Below are positions 7,837 to 17,201 of a stretch of DNA of 32,531 bases, in pieces; the stretch's first letter is position 1, and each line of letters begins with the position of its first letter. Source of the stretch: Rickettsia typhi (lineage in GTDB: Bacteria; Pseudomonadota; Alphaproteobacteria; Rickettsiales; UBA1997). Position numbers and translations under genes: made by a program. The stretch lies in NCBI GenBank assembly GCA_945875925.1, contig CAMCME010000014.1:1-32531 (forward strand). The letters are read 5' to 3'. The notes under the pieces are model-generated. The model made no database searches. It was not told where the DNA came from and saw only the letters and a program-made list of their open reading frames with translations.

Positions 7837-7857
7837 TTCTCAACAATCAATTGAGAA
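7837..7857. promoter_or_regulatory. Perfect 7-bp palindrome in the divergent GT4/ygfZ promoter region
   Basis: TTCTCAA at 7837-7843 and TTGAGAA at 7851-7857 are separated by seven bases. A TAATAT box (7865-7870), a possible -10 element for ygfZ, follows eight bases on. The palindrome would cover the -35 area, so it could be an operator. No regulator is suggested by the sequence itself. Confidence 0.3.
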
Positions 7858-7887
7858 TATGGACTAATATATCGAATTTATTAAAAC

Positions 7888-8703
7888 ATGACCAACCAAA
7901 TTATCATTCATCAAGATCGCTCTATTCTTGAAATCAAAGGTCTTGATCGCAAAAAATTTATACAAGGTTTAATTACCAATGACATTGAAAAAGCTTCCAA
8001 CAGCAATTTGATTTATGCTGTTATGCTCAACCCACAAGGCCGTTTTCTTTATGATTTTTTTATTTTTGAAATTGATGATAGCTTAATTCTTGATTGCTTC
8101 GCGCCAAGAAGAGATGAAATTTTACAGAAATTAAATTTTTATAAATTGCGTTCAAAAGTTGAAATTATCAAAAATGATAGCTTGATGGCGGCTCAAAATT
8201 TAGATGTAGAAGATAAATATCCTCTGCAATTTTCAGATCCGCGCCATCAAAATTTAAAAAACAGAATTTACATTAAAAACCCTGAAATCTCGCAAAATAA
8301 CCAAGCCAAATATAGTTTCTTGCGCATTCAAAACAAAATTCCTGAAAGCGAAAATGATTTAACTTATGACAAATCTTTCATTTTAGAATTTGGTTTTGAC
8401 GATATTCACGCCATTGATTATCAAAAAGGTTGTTATGTTGGACAAGAGTTAACAGCGCGCACTCACTATCGCGGCGAGATTCGCAAAAAACTTTTACACA
8501 TCAAAATAGAAAATTTACAAGAGGCCCAGAAAAGTCAGGAAATTTCTTGCGAAGGAAAATCAGTGGGAATAGTTTTGTCCTCCGTCTTTCATGAAAATGC
8601 ACTTCACGCCCTAGCTTTAATAAAAGTGTTAGAGGGCCAAGATTTTGATCATTTAAAGAATGATTTGAAACTTCAAAATAACAAAATCACTGTAATTGGT
8701 TAA
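7888..8703 (+). CDS. ygfZ: YgfZ/GcvT-like folate-binding protein (Fe-S cluster maturation)
   Basis: YgfZ uses folate to support assembly or repair of certain Fe-S enzymes. The 271-aa protein begins with the GcvT-fold LDRKKFIQGLITNDI, has YAVMLNPQGRFLYDFF near residues 44-59 and the diagnostic YQKGCYVGQE with conserved Cys at residue 182, then THYRGEIRKKL. It heads a plus-strand run whose next gene overlaps by one base (TAATG). A later gene of the same run encodes an Fe-S RNA methyltransferase; E. coli YgfZ is linked to Fe-S enzymes, so the grouping makes sense. Confidence 0.9.
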   Translation: MTNQIIIHQDRSILEIKGLDRKKFIQGLITNDIEKASNSNLIYAVMLNPQGRFLYDFFIFEIDDSLILDCFAPRRDEILQKLNFYKLRSKVEIIKNDSLMAAQNLDVEDKYPLQFSDPRHQNLKNRIYIKNPEISQNNQAKYSFLRIQNKIPESENDLTYDKSFILEFGFDDIHAIDYQKGCYVGQELTARTHYRGEIRKKLLHIKIENLQEAQKSQEISCEGKSVGIVLSSVFHENALHALALIKVLEGQDFDHLKNDLKLQNNKITVIG

Positions 8704-9635
8704 TGCAAATTTACCTCCCAATCGCTGAGATTCCTGTAAACATTATCCTAATTTTATTACTGGGATTGGCTACAGGCTTTTTGGCTGGCATGTTTGGAAT
8801 TGGTGGCGGTTTCTTGGCCACTCCACTTTTAATGTTCATCGGAATTCCTCCCGCAATTGCAGTTTCAACTTCTGCTAATCAAATTATCGCCTCTTCAGTT
8901 TCGGGCCTTCTGCCCAATTTGCGCAAGGGCAATGTTGATATTAAAATGGGATTATTTTTAATAGTCGGTGGTTTCTTCGGCTCCACTCTTGGGGTTTCAT
9001 TATTTAGACTTCTACAAAAAACTGGCCAAATTGATATTGTAATTAATATAGTTTATGTGCTGTTTCTTGGCTCAATCAGCATCATCATGTTAATTGACGG
9101 TATCAAAACTTTATCCACCAAAAAATATAATATCATTTGGGAAAAAAAGGATAATGACCGCTTTGAAAAATTTTTGGCTTGGATTGATCAGCTTCCTTGG
9201 AAATGGCATTTTCCAAAATCTGACATCACAGTTAGTGTAATTGTTCCTATAACTTTAAGCATCGGAATTGGCGTTTTAGTTGCTTTAATGGGAATTGGCG
9301 GCGGCTTCATAATGATTCCCGCCATGATATACATCTTACGCATGCCGTCCTCAGTTGTTGTTGGAACTTCGCTCTTTCAAATTATTTTCATCGCCAGCAA
9401 CACAACATTTTTACAAGCCGTTACGAATAATAATGTCGATATTGTTTTGGGATTTTTAATGATTATCAGCTCATCAATCGGCGCCCAGCTTGGCACGCGC
9501 GCTGGCTACAAAGTTGACGCTGACAGCCTGCGTTCTTTTTTAGCTCTACTTATTTTTATGGTTTGTTTGAGAATAATTTTCGGATTATTTGCAACTCCAG
9601 AAGCACTTTATGTGATTGAGGTTCTAAAAAAATAA
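8703..9635 (+). CDS. TauE/SafE (TSUP) family membrane permease
   Basis: A 310-aa integral membrane protein with the internal repeat typical of TSUP permeases: GFLAGMFGIGGGFLATPLL (near residues 22-40) and, in the second half, GVLVALMGIGGGFIMIPAM. I count about seven or eight hydrophobic segments. The family exports or imports sulfite, thiosulfate, taurine-derived or organosulfur compounds; the substrate here is unknown. The start overlaps the ygfZ stop by one base, and the next gene starts immediately after its TAA. Confidence 0.9.
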   Translation: MQIYLPIAEIPVNIILILLLGLATGFLAGMFGIGGGFLATPLLMFIGIPPAIAVSTSANQIIASSVSGLLPNLRKGNVDIKMGLFLIVGGFFGSTLGVSLFRLLQKTGQIDIVINIVYVLFLGSISIIMLIDGIKTLSTKKYNIIWEKKDNDRFEKFLAWIDQLPWKWHFPKSDITVSVIVPITLSIGIGVLVALMGIGGGFIMIPAMIYILRMPSSVVVGTSLFQIIFIASNTTFLQAVTNNNVDIVLGFLMIISSSIGAQLGTRAGYKVDADSLRSFLALLIFMVCLRIIFGLFATPEALYVIEVLKK

Positions 9636-10379
9636 ATGAAAAAATTAATATTTCTTGCCTTTCTCTTTAATATTTTTTTGTCAATTCAGGCTAGTGCCAG
9701 CCCTATTATTTCTGGCATTTCAACCAATGAAATTAATATCGACACTGATTTTCAAGGCGCAAAAATTTTATTATTCGGTGCTAAAGGTGACGCTGGAAAT
9801 ATCGCAATTGCAGTTCGTGGTCCGAAGAAAAATTTTCTAGTTACACAAAAAGAAAAGTTATTTGGAATTTGGCATAATGGTCAGCGCCTAAAATTTAAAG
9901 ATTCTTACAGCTATTATTCACTATTTTCTACTTTCAATGATTCAACTTCAGGAACTGAACTTATTGAAAATTTAGAACTGGGGAAAAATAACTTAAAATT
10001 CATCACTTCAGGAAACGCAACTGGTGATCAAAGAACTGAATTTCAAATTCAGTTAATTGAAAAACTTGAGAAGAATAAACTTTACTCGTCAGGCGTTGGT
10101 AAGGTTGATTTTCTTGATGAGACTTTATTTAAAGTGATTTTGGACTTCCCAAAAAATATAACTCGCGGCGTTTACACTGTTGAGATTTACTTGATCAATG
10201 ATGACAGCTTAATTTCTTACCAATCCATCCCAATTTATGTTACACAAGTTGGCTTCAGCGCCAAAATTTTAGATTTTGCTTATCAAGAGTCTTTTTTATA
10301 TGGACTTTTATCAGTGGCGATCGCTCTTATATTCGGCTGGTTAGCTAACTATCTCTTTGCAAGATTTATTGGTAAATAA
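9636..10379 (+). CDS. TIGR02186 family putative transmembrane protein
   Basis: A 247-aa protein with a cleavable N-terminal signal (about residues 1-21, ending ASA) and a single C-terminal membrane helix (about 222-242) with a short cytoplasmic tail. The long middle part is an exported beta-rich region with stretches such as NEINIDTDFQGAKILLFGA and VAVRGPKK-like IAVRGPKKNF. These match the alphaproteobacterial TIGR02186 (Alph_Pro_TM) family, which is usually encoded beside a TauE/SafE permease, as here (zero-base gap). The function is not established. The pairing implies work together with the permease. Confidence 0.82.
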   Translation: MKKLIFLAFLFNIFLSIQASASPIISGISTNEINIDTDFQGAKILLFGAKGDAGNIAIAVRGPKKNFLVTQKEKLFGIWHNGQRLKFKDSYSYYSLFSTFNDSTSGTELIENLELGKNNLKFITSGNATGDQRTEFQIQLIEKLEKNKLYSSGVGKVDFLDETLFKVILDFPKNITRGVYTVEIYLINDDSLISYQSIPIYVTQVGFSAKILDFAYQESFLYGLLSVAIALIFGWLANYLFARFIGK

Positions 10380-10397
10380 CTTATAACTTACAGAACT

Positions 10398-10871
10398 ATG
10401 ACCATAGAAAATTCTCTTCCTACAATTATTGTCTGCATCGACACTGCAAATGCCTCTATCGCTGCTTTGCGTTATGCTTGCTATAAGGCTAAAAAATCTG
10501 GCCTTGCTGTCAGAATTTTAGCGGTGATGGAAGCTTCTCACAAAAATCTAATTTTCGGATCAAAAGCCATCGCTAATGAAAAAAGACAACTCTTAGAAAA
10601 ATATTTGAATAAATTGATTGAAGAAGTGCAAAAAGAAACCGCCATTTTACCCACTGTTTCAGTGCGCGAAGGCGAAATTACTACCGAAATTATTCACGAA
10701 ATAAAAGCCACTCCAAATTGCACAATATTGGTTTTTGGAAAATCACATAATTCACTTAGCGACAATACTGTATTACCAAAAATCGTTAAAAAAATTGGCA
10801 ATAAGATCAATGTTCCCGTCACCATTGTACCCGAAAATTTGAGCAATGAATATCTGTTAAAATTGGTTTAG
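10398..10871 (+). CDS. Universal stress protein family (UspA) protein
   Basis: A single 157-aa Usp domain: N-terminal strand PTIIVCIDTANASIAALRYA, central KKSGLAVRILAVMEAS and C-terminal VPVTIVPEN. The usual ATP-binding Gly motif near residue 115 reads FGKSHNSLSDNTV and lacks the full G-x2-G-x9-G(S/T) pattern, so nucleotide binding is doubtful. It lies 18 bases after the TIGR02186 gene and 36 before murJ. Confidence 0.82.
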   Translation: MTIENSLPTIIVCIDTANASIAALRYACYKAKKSGLAVRILAVMEASHKNLIFGSKAIANEKRQLLEKYLNKLIEEVQKETAILPTVSVREGEITTEIIHEIKATPNCTILVFGKSHNSLSDNTVLPKIVKKIGNKINVPVTIVPENLSNEYLLKLV

Positions 10872-10907
10872 GAATTTTCTGAACTCCACTCTTTTTGCAT
10901 TTTTAAA

Positions 10908-12467
10908 ATGTCTGTATTTCGCTCTTTTTTCACCGTTTCTTTTTACATCTCAATATCGAGAATTTTAGGATTCATTCGCGATATGCTAATCGCCCAATAT
11001 CTTGGGATTAGCGTATTGTCTGATGCATTTTTTGCTGCATTTCGCTTACCAAATTTCTTCCGTCGCATCTTTGCTGAAGGCGCCTTCAACTCGGCTTTTG
11101 TGCCAACTTTTGTATCAAAATTACAAGATAAAGATGCCAGTCGCGCCAATTTATTTTTCGTACAAAACATCTTCTCTTTTCTCTTTTACATCTTGCTAAT
11201 TTTCACCATTTTAGTGCAGATTTTCATGCCTTTATTCATGAAAATTCTCTTTCCAGGATTTTTCTCAGACCTAGAAAAAGCAAGCCTGCTAATCAGTTTC
11301 TCACGCATAACAATTTTCTACCTCATCTTCATTTCTCTAGTTTCTCTATGTTCTGGAGTTTTGAATTCTCTTGGTAAATTTGCAGTTCCAGCTTCCGCAC
11401 CAATCGTGCTAAATTCTACTTTGATTTTCTCAATTTTTATCTTCGGATCAATCACACCAAATTACGGCTATGCACTTTCTTGGGGTTTATTTACCGCAGG
11501 GATTTTACAATTTTTATGGCTGTTTATTTTCACCGTCCGTTCAGGATTTTTGCTTTATCCAAAAATTCCCGTCTTTAATAACGACATGAAAAAGTTTTTT
11601 AGAAAATTGATTCCCGGCATCATCGGCGCCAATGTTATGCAAATTAACCTTTTGGTCGATTCAATTTTCGCCAGCATGACTGCTGGTGCTGTTTCTTACC
11701 TATATTTCGCTGATCGCATCAACCAACTTCCTTTGGCCATGATCGGTATTGCCATTGGCATTGCGCTGCTTCCCGCCCTTTCTCGCAAAATTAAAGCTGG
11801 AGAAACTGACACAGCAATTAAATTGCAAAATGCTGCGCTAGAAGTTGGATTAATTTTAGTAATTCCTGCCACTCTTGCCCTCACCTGCCTTTCTCTGCCA
11901 ATCATTTCATCTCTATTTGAACGCGGCGCTTTCACTCACGAACAAAGCTTTTTTGTGGCCGATGCTTTGATGTATTATTCTTTTGGGCTTCCTGCTTATG
12001 TTTTGGTAAAAGTTATGGAGCCAGCATTCTTCTCGCGCGGCGACACTAGAACACCAATGAATATCGCCATTTTTTGTTTAATGAGCAATGCTTTATTAAA
12101 TGCAGTTTTCTATTTTAATGAATTCGGTTACATCGGAATCGTCTTAGCTTCCATAATCTCTTCTTACCTAAATTTAAGCATGTTGATAACCAAGCTAATC
12201 AGAAAAAAACATTTCTATTTTGAAAAAGCTTTCGTCAAAAAATTGATCTTAATTTTAATTCCATCTTTCTTAATGGCCGCCGCTTTGATATTGATGCGAG
12301 CTTATTTCATTGAGCATGATAGCTGGGGCCGAGTTTTGGATCTCGTCATCATGATCTCAGTTGGATTGTTGATTTACGCTGTTACTGCCTATTTCTCAGG
12401 CAGCTTAAATATTTTAATAAAATCTAACTTCTTGAAGAAAAAGAAAAATGACATCATCCCAGTCTAA
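10908..12467 (+). CDS. murJ: Lipid II flippase MurJ
   Basis: MurJ moves lipid-linked peptidoglycan precursor across the inner membrane. The 519-aa polytopic protein is of normal length and shows the N-terminal signature SRILGFIRDMLIAQYLG, AFFAAFRLPNFFRRIFAEGAF with conserved arginines, and LPALSRK and FERGAFT in the middle. Its presence implies that the organism makes peptidoglycan precursors. It overlaps the following RNA methyltransferase gene by 20 bases. Confidence 0.95.
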   Translation: MSVFRSFFTVSFYISISRILGFIRDMLIAQYLGISVLSDAFFAAFRLPNFFRRIFAEGAFNSAFVPTFVSKLQDKDASRANLFFVQNIFSFLFYILLIFTILVQIFMPLFMKILFPGFFSDLEKASLLISFSRITIFYLIFISLVSLCSGVLNSLGKFAVPASAPIVLNSTLIFSIFIFGSITPNYGYALSWGLFTAGILQFLWLFIFTVRSGFLLYPKIPVFNNDMKKFFRKLIPGIIGANVMQINLLVDSIFASMTAGAVSYLYFADRINQLPLAMIGIAIGIALLPALSRKIKAGETDTAIKLQNAALEVGLILVIPATLALTCLSLPIISSLFERGAFTHEQSFFVADALMYYSFGLPAYVLVKVMEPAFFSRGDTRTPMNIAIFCLMSNALLNAVFYFNEFGYIGIVLASIISSYLNLSMLITKLIRKKHFYFEKAFVKKLILILIPSFLMAAALILMRAYFIEHDSWGRVLDLVIMISVGLLIYAVTAYFSGSLNILIKSNFLKKKKNDIIPV

Positions 12468-13560
12468 CTCTGTTGACTTTAAAACAGATTGTCATTTTTT
12501 TGAAAAATGCGGTGGTTGCGATTTTCTAAATTTGCCTGCTGCAAAATATCAAGATTTAAAAAAAGGAATTTTAGAGAAAGAACTTTCGGGAAATCTCGCC
12601 TCCTCAATTGATTCTATTGATTATTTCTGGGTTGGCCCACATAGCCGCCGAAAAATTACTCTTCAGGTTAATAATAAAAATCAGGTCGGATTTTTTGCTA
12701 AAAAAACTAACGATGTAGTTGAAATAGATAGTTGTTTTATTGCTGAAGAAAAAATTTCAGCTTTAATTATTCCACTTAAAAAATTCATCAAATCTCAAGA
12801 AGGAAATCTCTTCACTCAAATTTCTATCACCTTCTTTGACGGCTCTATTGATGTGATTTTGCACGCCAAAAGAGAGTTGAATTTTGCGCAATCTCAAAAA
12901 GCACTTTCTTTTGCCAAAGAACATAATTTGAACATTTCCTGCAAAATAAAAAATCAATTAACTCCGATTTTTTTACCTTACAAAAATCAGATTATTTATT
13001 CTTCGGAGTCAGAAAATTTTAAAGTTGATCTAAAATCTGAAATCTTCATTCAAGCCACTAAAATTGGCCTAAATAAGATTGTTGAAGAAATCAGAAATTT
13101 TCTGCTTAAGAATAAAAATATCAAAAATATCGCCGATATTTATTCAGGTTTTGGCGCTTATGCTTTTGCAATTTGCGATTTATCTTCAGCAATATCGGCC
13201 TTTGAAGGCAGCGCGGAAATGACCGAAATGACTAGCAAGAATGCTGCAGCCAATGATTTATCACACAAAATAAAAGCCTTCACCAAAGACCTTTTTTCTG
13301 ACCCAATCACCAAAAAAGAGTTAGAAAAATTTGATTTAGCAATTATAAACCCACCAAGAAATGGCGCGACTCCCCAGATCACAGAAATTTCAAAATCTAA
13401 AATAAAAAATGTCATTTATGTTTCTTGCAATCCTCGAACTTTTGCCTTTGATGCAAAAATCTTGATTGATGCAGGATTCAAAATTGAAAAACTTTTAGCT
13501 CTTGATCAATTCTACGCCAGCAGTCACTTAGAACTGATAGCAATTTTTAAAAAAATATAA
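12448..13560 (+). CDS. TrmA/RlmD-family RNA (uracil-5-)methyltransferase with Fe-S motif, no TRAM domain
   Basis: A 370-aa class I methyltransferase of the RumA family. The N-terminus holds CHFFEKCGGC, with three of the four cysteines that bind a 4Fe-4S cluster in RlmD; the fourth is likely in DSCFIAEE near residue 98. The SAM-binding region is NIADIYSGFGAYAFAI. The catalytic end has INPPRNG and YVSCNPRTFAFD with the nucleophilic Cys. The N-terminal TRAM domain of E. coli RlmD is absent, giving a length closer to RlmC. The rRNA target (U1939 or U747 type) cannot be told from sequence. Overlaps murJ; followed by the cysteine synthase gene after one base. Confidence 0.88.
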   Translation: MTSSQSNSVDFKTDCHFFEKCGGCDFLNLPAAKYQDLKKGILEKELSGNLASSIDSIDYFWVGPHSRRKITLQVNNKNQVGFFAKKTNDVVEIDSCFIAEEKISALIIPLKKFIKSQEGNLFTQISITFFDGSIDVILHAKRELNFAQSQKALSFAKEHNLNISCKIKNQLTPIFLPYKNQIIYSSESENFKVDLKSEIFIQATKIGLNKIVEEIRNFLLKNKNIKNIADIYSGFGAYAFAICDLSSAISAFEGSAEMTEMTSKNAAANDLSHKIKAFTKDLFSDPITKKELEKFDLAIINPPRNGATPQITEISKSKIKNVIYVSCNPRTFAFDAKILIDAGFKIEKLLALDQFYASSHLELIAIFKKI

Positions 13561-13561
13561 A

Positions 13562-14575
13562 ATGCCAAAAAAATCATTAGAAAAAATTAACGCCCTTGAA
13601 GCAGCTTTTTGTAATACGCCACTTATTGAAGTGAGTTTTTCTTACAAAGGTGCGCTGAAAAAAATCTACGCTAAATATGAAGCCTTTAATTTCAGTGGTT
13701 CGATCAAAGATCGCATCGCTATTCATATTTTGAAAAAAGCCTATGAATCAGGCAAAATCAAACAAGGCGACATGATTGTGGAAGCAACTAGTGGAAATAC
13801 TGGAATCGCCTTCGCATCCTTGGGCCGGGCTTTGGGCCATAAGGTTAGAATTTACATGCCAAATTGGCTAAGCCTTGAGCGCTATCAAATTATGGAAGCT
13901 TTGGGTGTTGAAATTATCCGCATTACAAAAGAACAAGGCGGATTTGTGCGTTCAATTGAAGAAGCCAGAAGATTTGCTGCCAGCAATCCAAATGTTTTCT
14001 GCCCTGAACAATTCACCAATGAAGAAAATATTGATGCTCATTATAACACCACAGCCAAAGAAATTATTACTCAGCTTAAAACTCTAGATTTATCTCCTGA
14101 TTATTTCGTGACAGGCGTTGGCACTGGCGGAACTGTGATGGGTGTTTTAAAATATTGCAAAGATCACAAAATTAAATGCGATTGTCATCCAATGGAGCCT
14201 TCAAATTCTCCAACATTAACCACTGGCGGCAAAAAAATTGGCAAACATAGAATCCAAGGAATTAGCGACGAATTTATCCCTGACATTCTAAAACTTGATC
14301 AGCTTAAAGAAATTGTTTCTGTTGATGATGGCGACGCGATAATCATGGCGCAAAAGCTCAATCAAGCTGGTCTTTCGGTGGGGATTTCATCGGGTGGAAA
14401 TTTTATTGCTGCTTTGAAACTAATTGCTGAAAGCGGCGAAGATAAAGTTGCCGCTACAATTTTCTGTGATTCTTCCATGAAATATCTTTCAACTGACCTT
14501 TGTAGAAAAGAGCCGGTGAATCTTGATTTTCTAAGCACTGATGTGGAGATAATAAGCTTTAAATTTATTAAGTAA
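13562..14575 (+). CDS. Cysteine synthase family PLP enzyme
   Basis: A 337-aa fold-type II PLP enzyme. Visible: NFSGSIKDRIA with the PLP lysine at K49, EATSGNTGIAFA for the substrate carboxylate, the phosphate-binding GVGTGGTVMGV and SVGISSGGNF. This fits O-acetylserine sulfhydrylase (CysK/CysM) or a cystathionine beta-synthase-like enzyme without the CBS domains. The C-terminal extension SMKYLSTDLCRKEP is commoner in cystathionine beta-synthase-like bacterial proteins. It lies one base after the methyltransferase gene, ending the plus-strand run that also holds a putative sulfur-compound permease. The exact substrate is undecided. Confidence 0.85.
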   Translation: MPKKSLEKINALEAAFCNTPLIEVSFSYKGALKKIYAKYEAFNFSGSIKDRIAIHILKKAYESGKIKQGDMIVEATSGNTGIAFASLGRALGHKVRIYMPNWLSLERYQIMEALGVEIIRITKEQGGFVRSIEEARRFAASNPNVFCPEQFTNEENIDAHYNTTAKEIITQLKTLDLSPDYFVTGVGTGGTVMGVLKYCKDHKIKCDCHPMEPSNSPTLTTGGKKIGKHRIQGISDEFIPDILKLDQLKEIVSVDDGDAIIMAQKLNQAGLSVGISSGGNFIAALKLIAESGEDKVAATIFCDSSMKYLSTDLCRKEPVNLDFLSTDVEIISFKFIK

Positions 14576-14585
14576 TTACCCCAAA

Positions 14586-14688
14586 CTCCGGCCTAAGAGG
14601 AGTCGAAAACAGCGGATACTCCTGCTGCAGATTTTATAAGCTGTAAGGCGGGAACCTTCCGCTGGTTTCGACTCCGCTTGGGCCGGAG
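14586..14688. repeat. Imperfect inverted repeat, GGAGTCGAAACCAGC family
   Basis: Left arm 14586-14616 and right arm 14658-14688 are 31 bases each with three mismatches. Each holds CTCCGGCC...GGAGTCGAAA(C/A)CAGCGGA. The 41-base middle contains a smaller palindrome-like CCTGCTGCAG. The element is markedly GC-richer than the flanks, fills the 160-base gap between the cysteine synthase and pepF genes, and could act as a terminator or mRNA-stabilising hairpin. A half-copy lies at 740-766. Confidence 0.8.
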
Positions 14689-14735
14689 GCTTTGAAAGTT
14701 AGGAATAAAGATCAAACTCAAAATAAGTAACTAAC

Positions 14736-16544
14736 ATGACAAAACAAAAAACCGTAAAAAAAGCCACCAGAACTAAGAAAATAGACGCTCAAACTTGGAA
14801 TCTTTCCGATTTCTACAGCTCAATCAACGATAAAAAAATCGACGCTGATTTAAAAAAAATCTCTATTGAAACCAAAAAATTCTCTGCCGAATTTGTCGGA
14901 AAAATCGCCAAACTTAATGGCGATGAATTAGCTGCTGCAATTGTAAAATATGAAAAAATTTGCGACCTAATTGGCAAAATTTCCAGCTATTCTTATTTGA
15001 TCTACGCAAGCGATCTGTCTAGTCACGACAATGTTTCCTTCTATCAAAATATCAGCGAAAAATTAAGCCCAGCTGAATCTGAATTAGTTTTCTTCAGCCT
15101 AGAACTAAACAAAATTGACGACAAAAAATTAGCCAAATTACTTGGCGAGTCAGCTGCTTTAAAAAAATATCATCCTTTCATTCGCGACACTAATCTTTTC
15201 AAAAAACATCAACTTTCTGAAGAATTAGAAAAATTTTCTTTAGACAAAAGCACCTCAGGCCGCAACGCTTGGATCAGGCTTTTTGATGAAACCGTGAATA
15301 ATTTAAAATTTTCTTACGACAAAAAAACTTTAAACAGCCAAGAAATTTTTAATCTCTTGAGCAATACGGATGAAAAAATCAGAAAAAAAGCTGCTAAATC
15401 TATCGGGAAAACTTTCGCGGAAAATTCGAAAATATTCGCTTATATTACCAATGTTTTAGCCAAAGAAAAATCTACTGAAGATCAATGGCGCAAGTTCGAC
15501 AAGCCAATATCTTCGCGAAATCTCAGCAATTTTGTTGAAGATGAAGTGGTGGATGTTTTGGTTAAAAAAGTGAAAGAAAATTATAAAAATATTTCTCACC
15601 GCTATTACAAAATTAAAGCCAAAATTCTGAAGAAAAAAATCCTCAATCACTGGGACAGGAATGCGCCTTTAAGCAAAGGAGAAAATAAAACTATTCCTTG
15701 GCAAGAAGCTCAAAATCTAGTTCTTTCAGCTTACGAAGAATTTCACCCAGAGATGAAAAAAATTGGCGCGCAGTTTTTTGACAAAAATTGGATTGATGCT
15801 GGAGTTAGAACCGGCAAAGATTCTGGAGCTTTTTCCCATTCCACAGTTCCATCTTTGCATCCTTACATTTTAATGAACTATCAAGGCAAAGTTCGTGATG
15901 TGATGACTTTGGCTCACGAATTAGGCCATGGAATTCATCAATGTTTGGCCAGAAAACAAGGCGCTTTAATGTGCGGAACTCCATTAACTTTGGCTGAAAC
16001 TGCTTCGGTTTTTGGCGAACAATTAACTTTCCAAAAAATTCTTAAAAACGAAAAAAACTCTGCCAAAAAAGCTTTGATCATCGCCAATAAAATTGAAGAC
16101 ATGATCAATACTGCAGTTAGGCAAATAGCCTTCTTGGAGTTTGAAAGAAAAATTCATGACGCACGCAAAGAACAAGAAATTTCTCTAGAAAAAATCTGCC
16201 AGTTTTGGATGGAAGTTCAAAAAGAAAGTTTGGGCCCAATTTTCAAATTTGACGAGGAATATAAATTTTTCTGGAGCTACATTCCACATTTCATCCATTC
16301 TCCTTTCTATGTTTATTCTTACGCCTTTGGTGATTGTTTAGTAAACTCGCTTTACGGAGTTTACAAAAGCGGCAAGATTAAAAATTTCGAAAGCAAATAT
16401 TTAGAAATGCTTGAATCTGGCGGAACTAAACATCACAAAGAAATGCTAGAACCATTTGGTTTGAACGCCAAAGATCCAAAATTCTGGCAAGCTGGTTTGG
16501 ATGTAATCATCGACTATATTGATCAACTAGAAAAATCCCTTTAA
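14736..16544 (+). CDS. pepF: Oligoendopeptidase F (M3 family metallopeptidase)
   Basis: A 602-aa cytosolic zinc peptidase that degrades oligopeptides. The zinc site LAHELGHGIH has the HExxH motif starting at H394, and the third ligand is expected in LAETASVFGEQL about 25 residues later. Upstream is the M3B helical region and, near 370, SHSTVPSLHPYILMNYQG. Near the C-terminus, HFIHSPFYVYSYAFG is the substrate-binding loop typical of the family. The Lys-rich N-terminus (KKATRTKK) is not part of the conserved domain. It overlaps the next gene as TAATG. Confidence 0.95.
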   Translation: MTKQKTVKKATRTKKIDAQTWNLSDFYSSINDKKIDADLKKISIETKKFSAEFVGKIAKLNGDELAAAIVKYEKICDLIGKISSYSYLIYASDLSSHDNVSFYQNISEKLSPAESELVFFSLELNKIDDKKLAKLLGESAALKKYHPFIRDTNLFKKHQLSEELEKFSLDKSTSGRNAWIRLFDETVNNLKFSYDKKTLNSQEIFNLLSNTDEKIRKKAAKSIGKTFAENSKIFAYITNVLAKEKSTEDQWRKFDKPISSRNLSNFVEDEVVDVLVKKVKENYKNISHRYYKIKAKILKKKILNHWDRNAPLSKGENKTIPWQEAQNLVLSAYEEFHPEMKKIGAQFFDKNWIDAGVRTGKDSGAFSHSTVPSLHPYILMNYQGKVRDVMTLAHELGHGIHQCLARKQGALMCGTPLTLAETASVFGEQLTFQKILKNEKNSAKKALIIANKIEDMINTAVRQIAFLEFERKIHDARKEQEISLEKICQFWMEVQKESLGPIFKFDEEYKFFWSYIPHFIHSPFYVYSYAFGDCLVNSLYGVYKSGKIKNFESKYLEMLESGGTKHHKEMLEPFGLNAKDPKFWQAGLDVIIDYIDQLEKSL

Positions 16545-17167
16545 TGATAGACCCAATTTACTGCGAAACTCTATTTAACTATTTATACAGCGAAATTGAT
16601 GGCTATTCGGTGTCGCATGCGGCTCGAGAAGTTCACAATAAATCTGAATTTACAGAGAATTTTCTTTATGGAGAATTGCCTTTCAAGACTTGGAAAGAAA
16701 TAGTTGAACGAGCTAATCCTAAAAAAGATGGCGTGTTTTTTGATTTAGGATCAGGAACTGGAAGAGTGGTAATTTCATCTCACATGCTTTTCAACTTCAA
16801 AAAATCAATTGGAGTTGAATTGCTGAAAGGATTGCATGACAAGGCTTGCGAGATTAATAAAATTTACGAAGCCGAAGTTAAACCGCGTATTTTGGAATAT
16901 ATTGAAAATCGCGAATTGCAATTTTTAAACAAAGATATTTTTGATATTGATCTAAGAGAAGCCGATTTTATTTTGATGAATCACCCTTTTAAAGATAATG
17001 GCTTATTTGATAATTTAGAGGCCAAGATGATTAAAGAATTAAAGTCGGGAAGCAAAATTGTAACCACGATTAGAGCACTGAAAAACCCAGCATTTAAACA
17101 GCTTGGTAGCAAAAAATATAATTTTAGCTGGGGTGAATCTACGGCTTATTTTCATGAGATTGTTTAG
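16544..17167 (+). CDS. DOT1-like class I SAM-dependent methyltransferase
   Basis: A 207-aa protein with motif I VFFDLGSGTGRVV (residues 64-76, D67 to G73), an acidic second motif SIGVELLKGLHD and a late motif ILMNHPFKDNG. The layout resembles the DOT1/histone methylation-like Rossmann methyltransferases that occur in bacteria with unknown targets. It is translationally coupled to pepF. The substrate cannot be told. Confidence 0.7.
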   Translation: MIDPIYCETLFNYLYSEIDGYSVSHAAREVHNKSEFTENFLYGELPFKTWKEIVERANPKKDGVFFDLGSGTGRVVISSHMLFNFKKSIGVELLKGLHDKACEINKIYEAEVKPRILEYIENRELQFLNKDIFDIDLREADFILMNHPFKDNGLFDNLEAKMIKELKSGSKIVTTIRALKNPAFKQLGSKKYNFSWGESTAYFHEIV

Positions 17168-17201
17168 AGTTTTGAGAGGTTAATTGAACTAACCAAAAAC
17201 T

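Noticed and set aside
14586..14688. A tRNA or insertion-sequence end
   Set aside because: The segment does not fold as a cloverleaf, has no anticodon arm, and no transposase frame is adjacent. An inverted repeat explains it.
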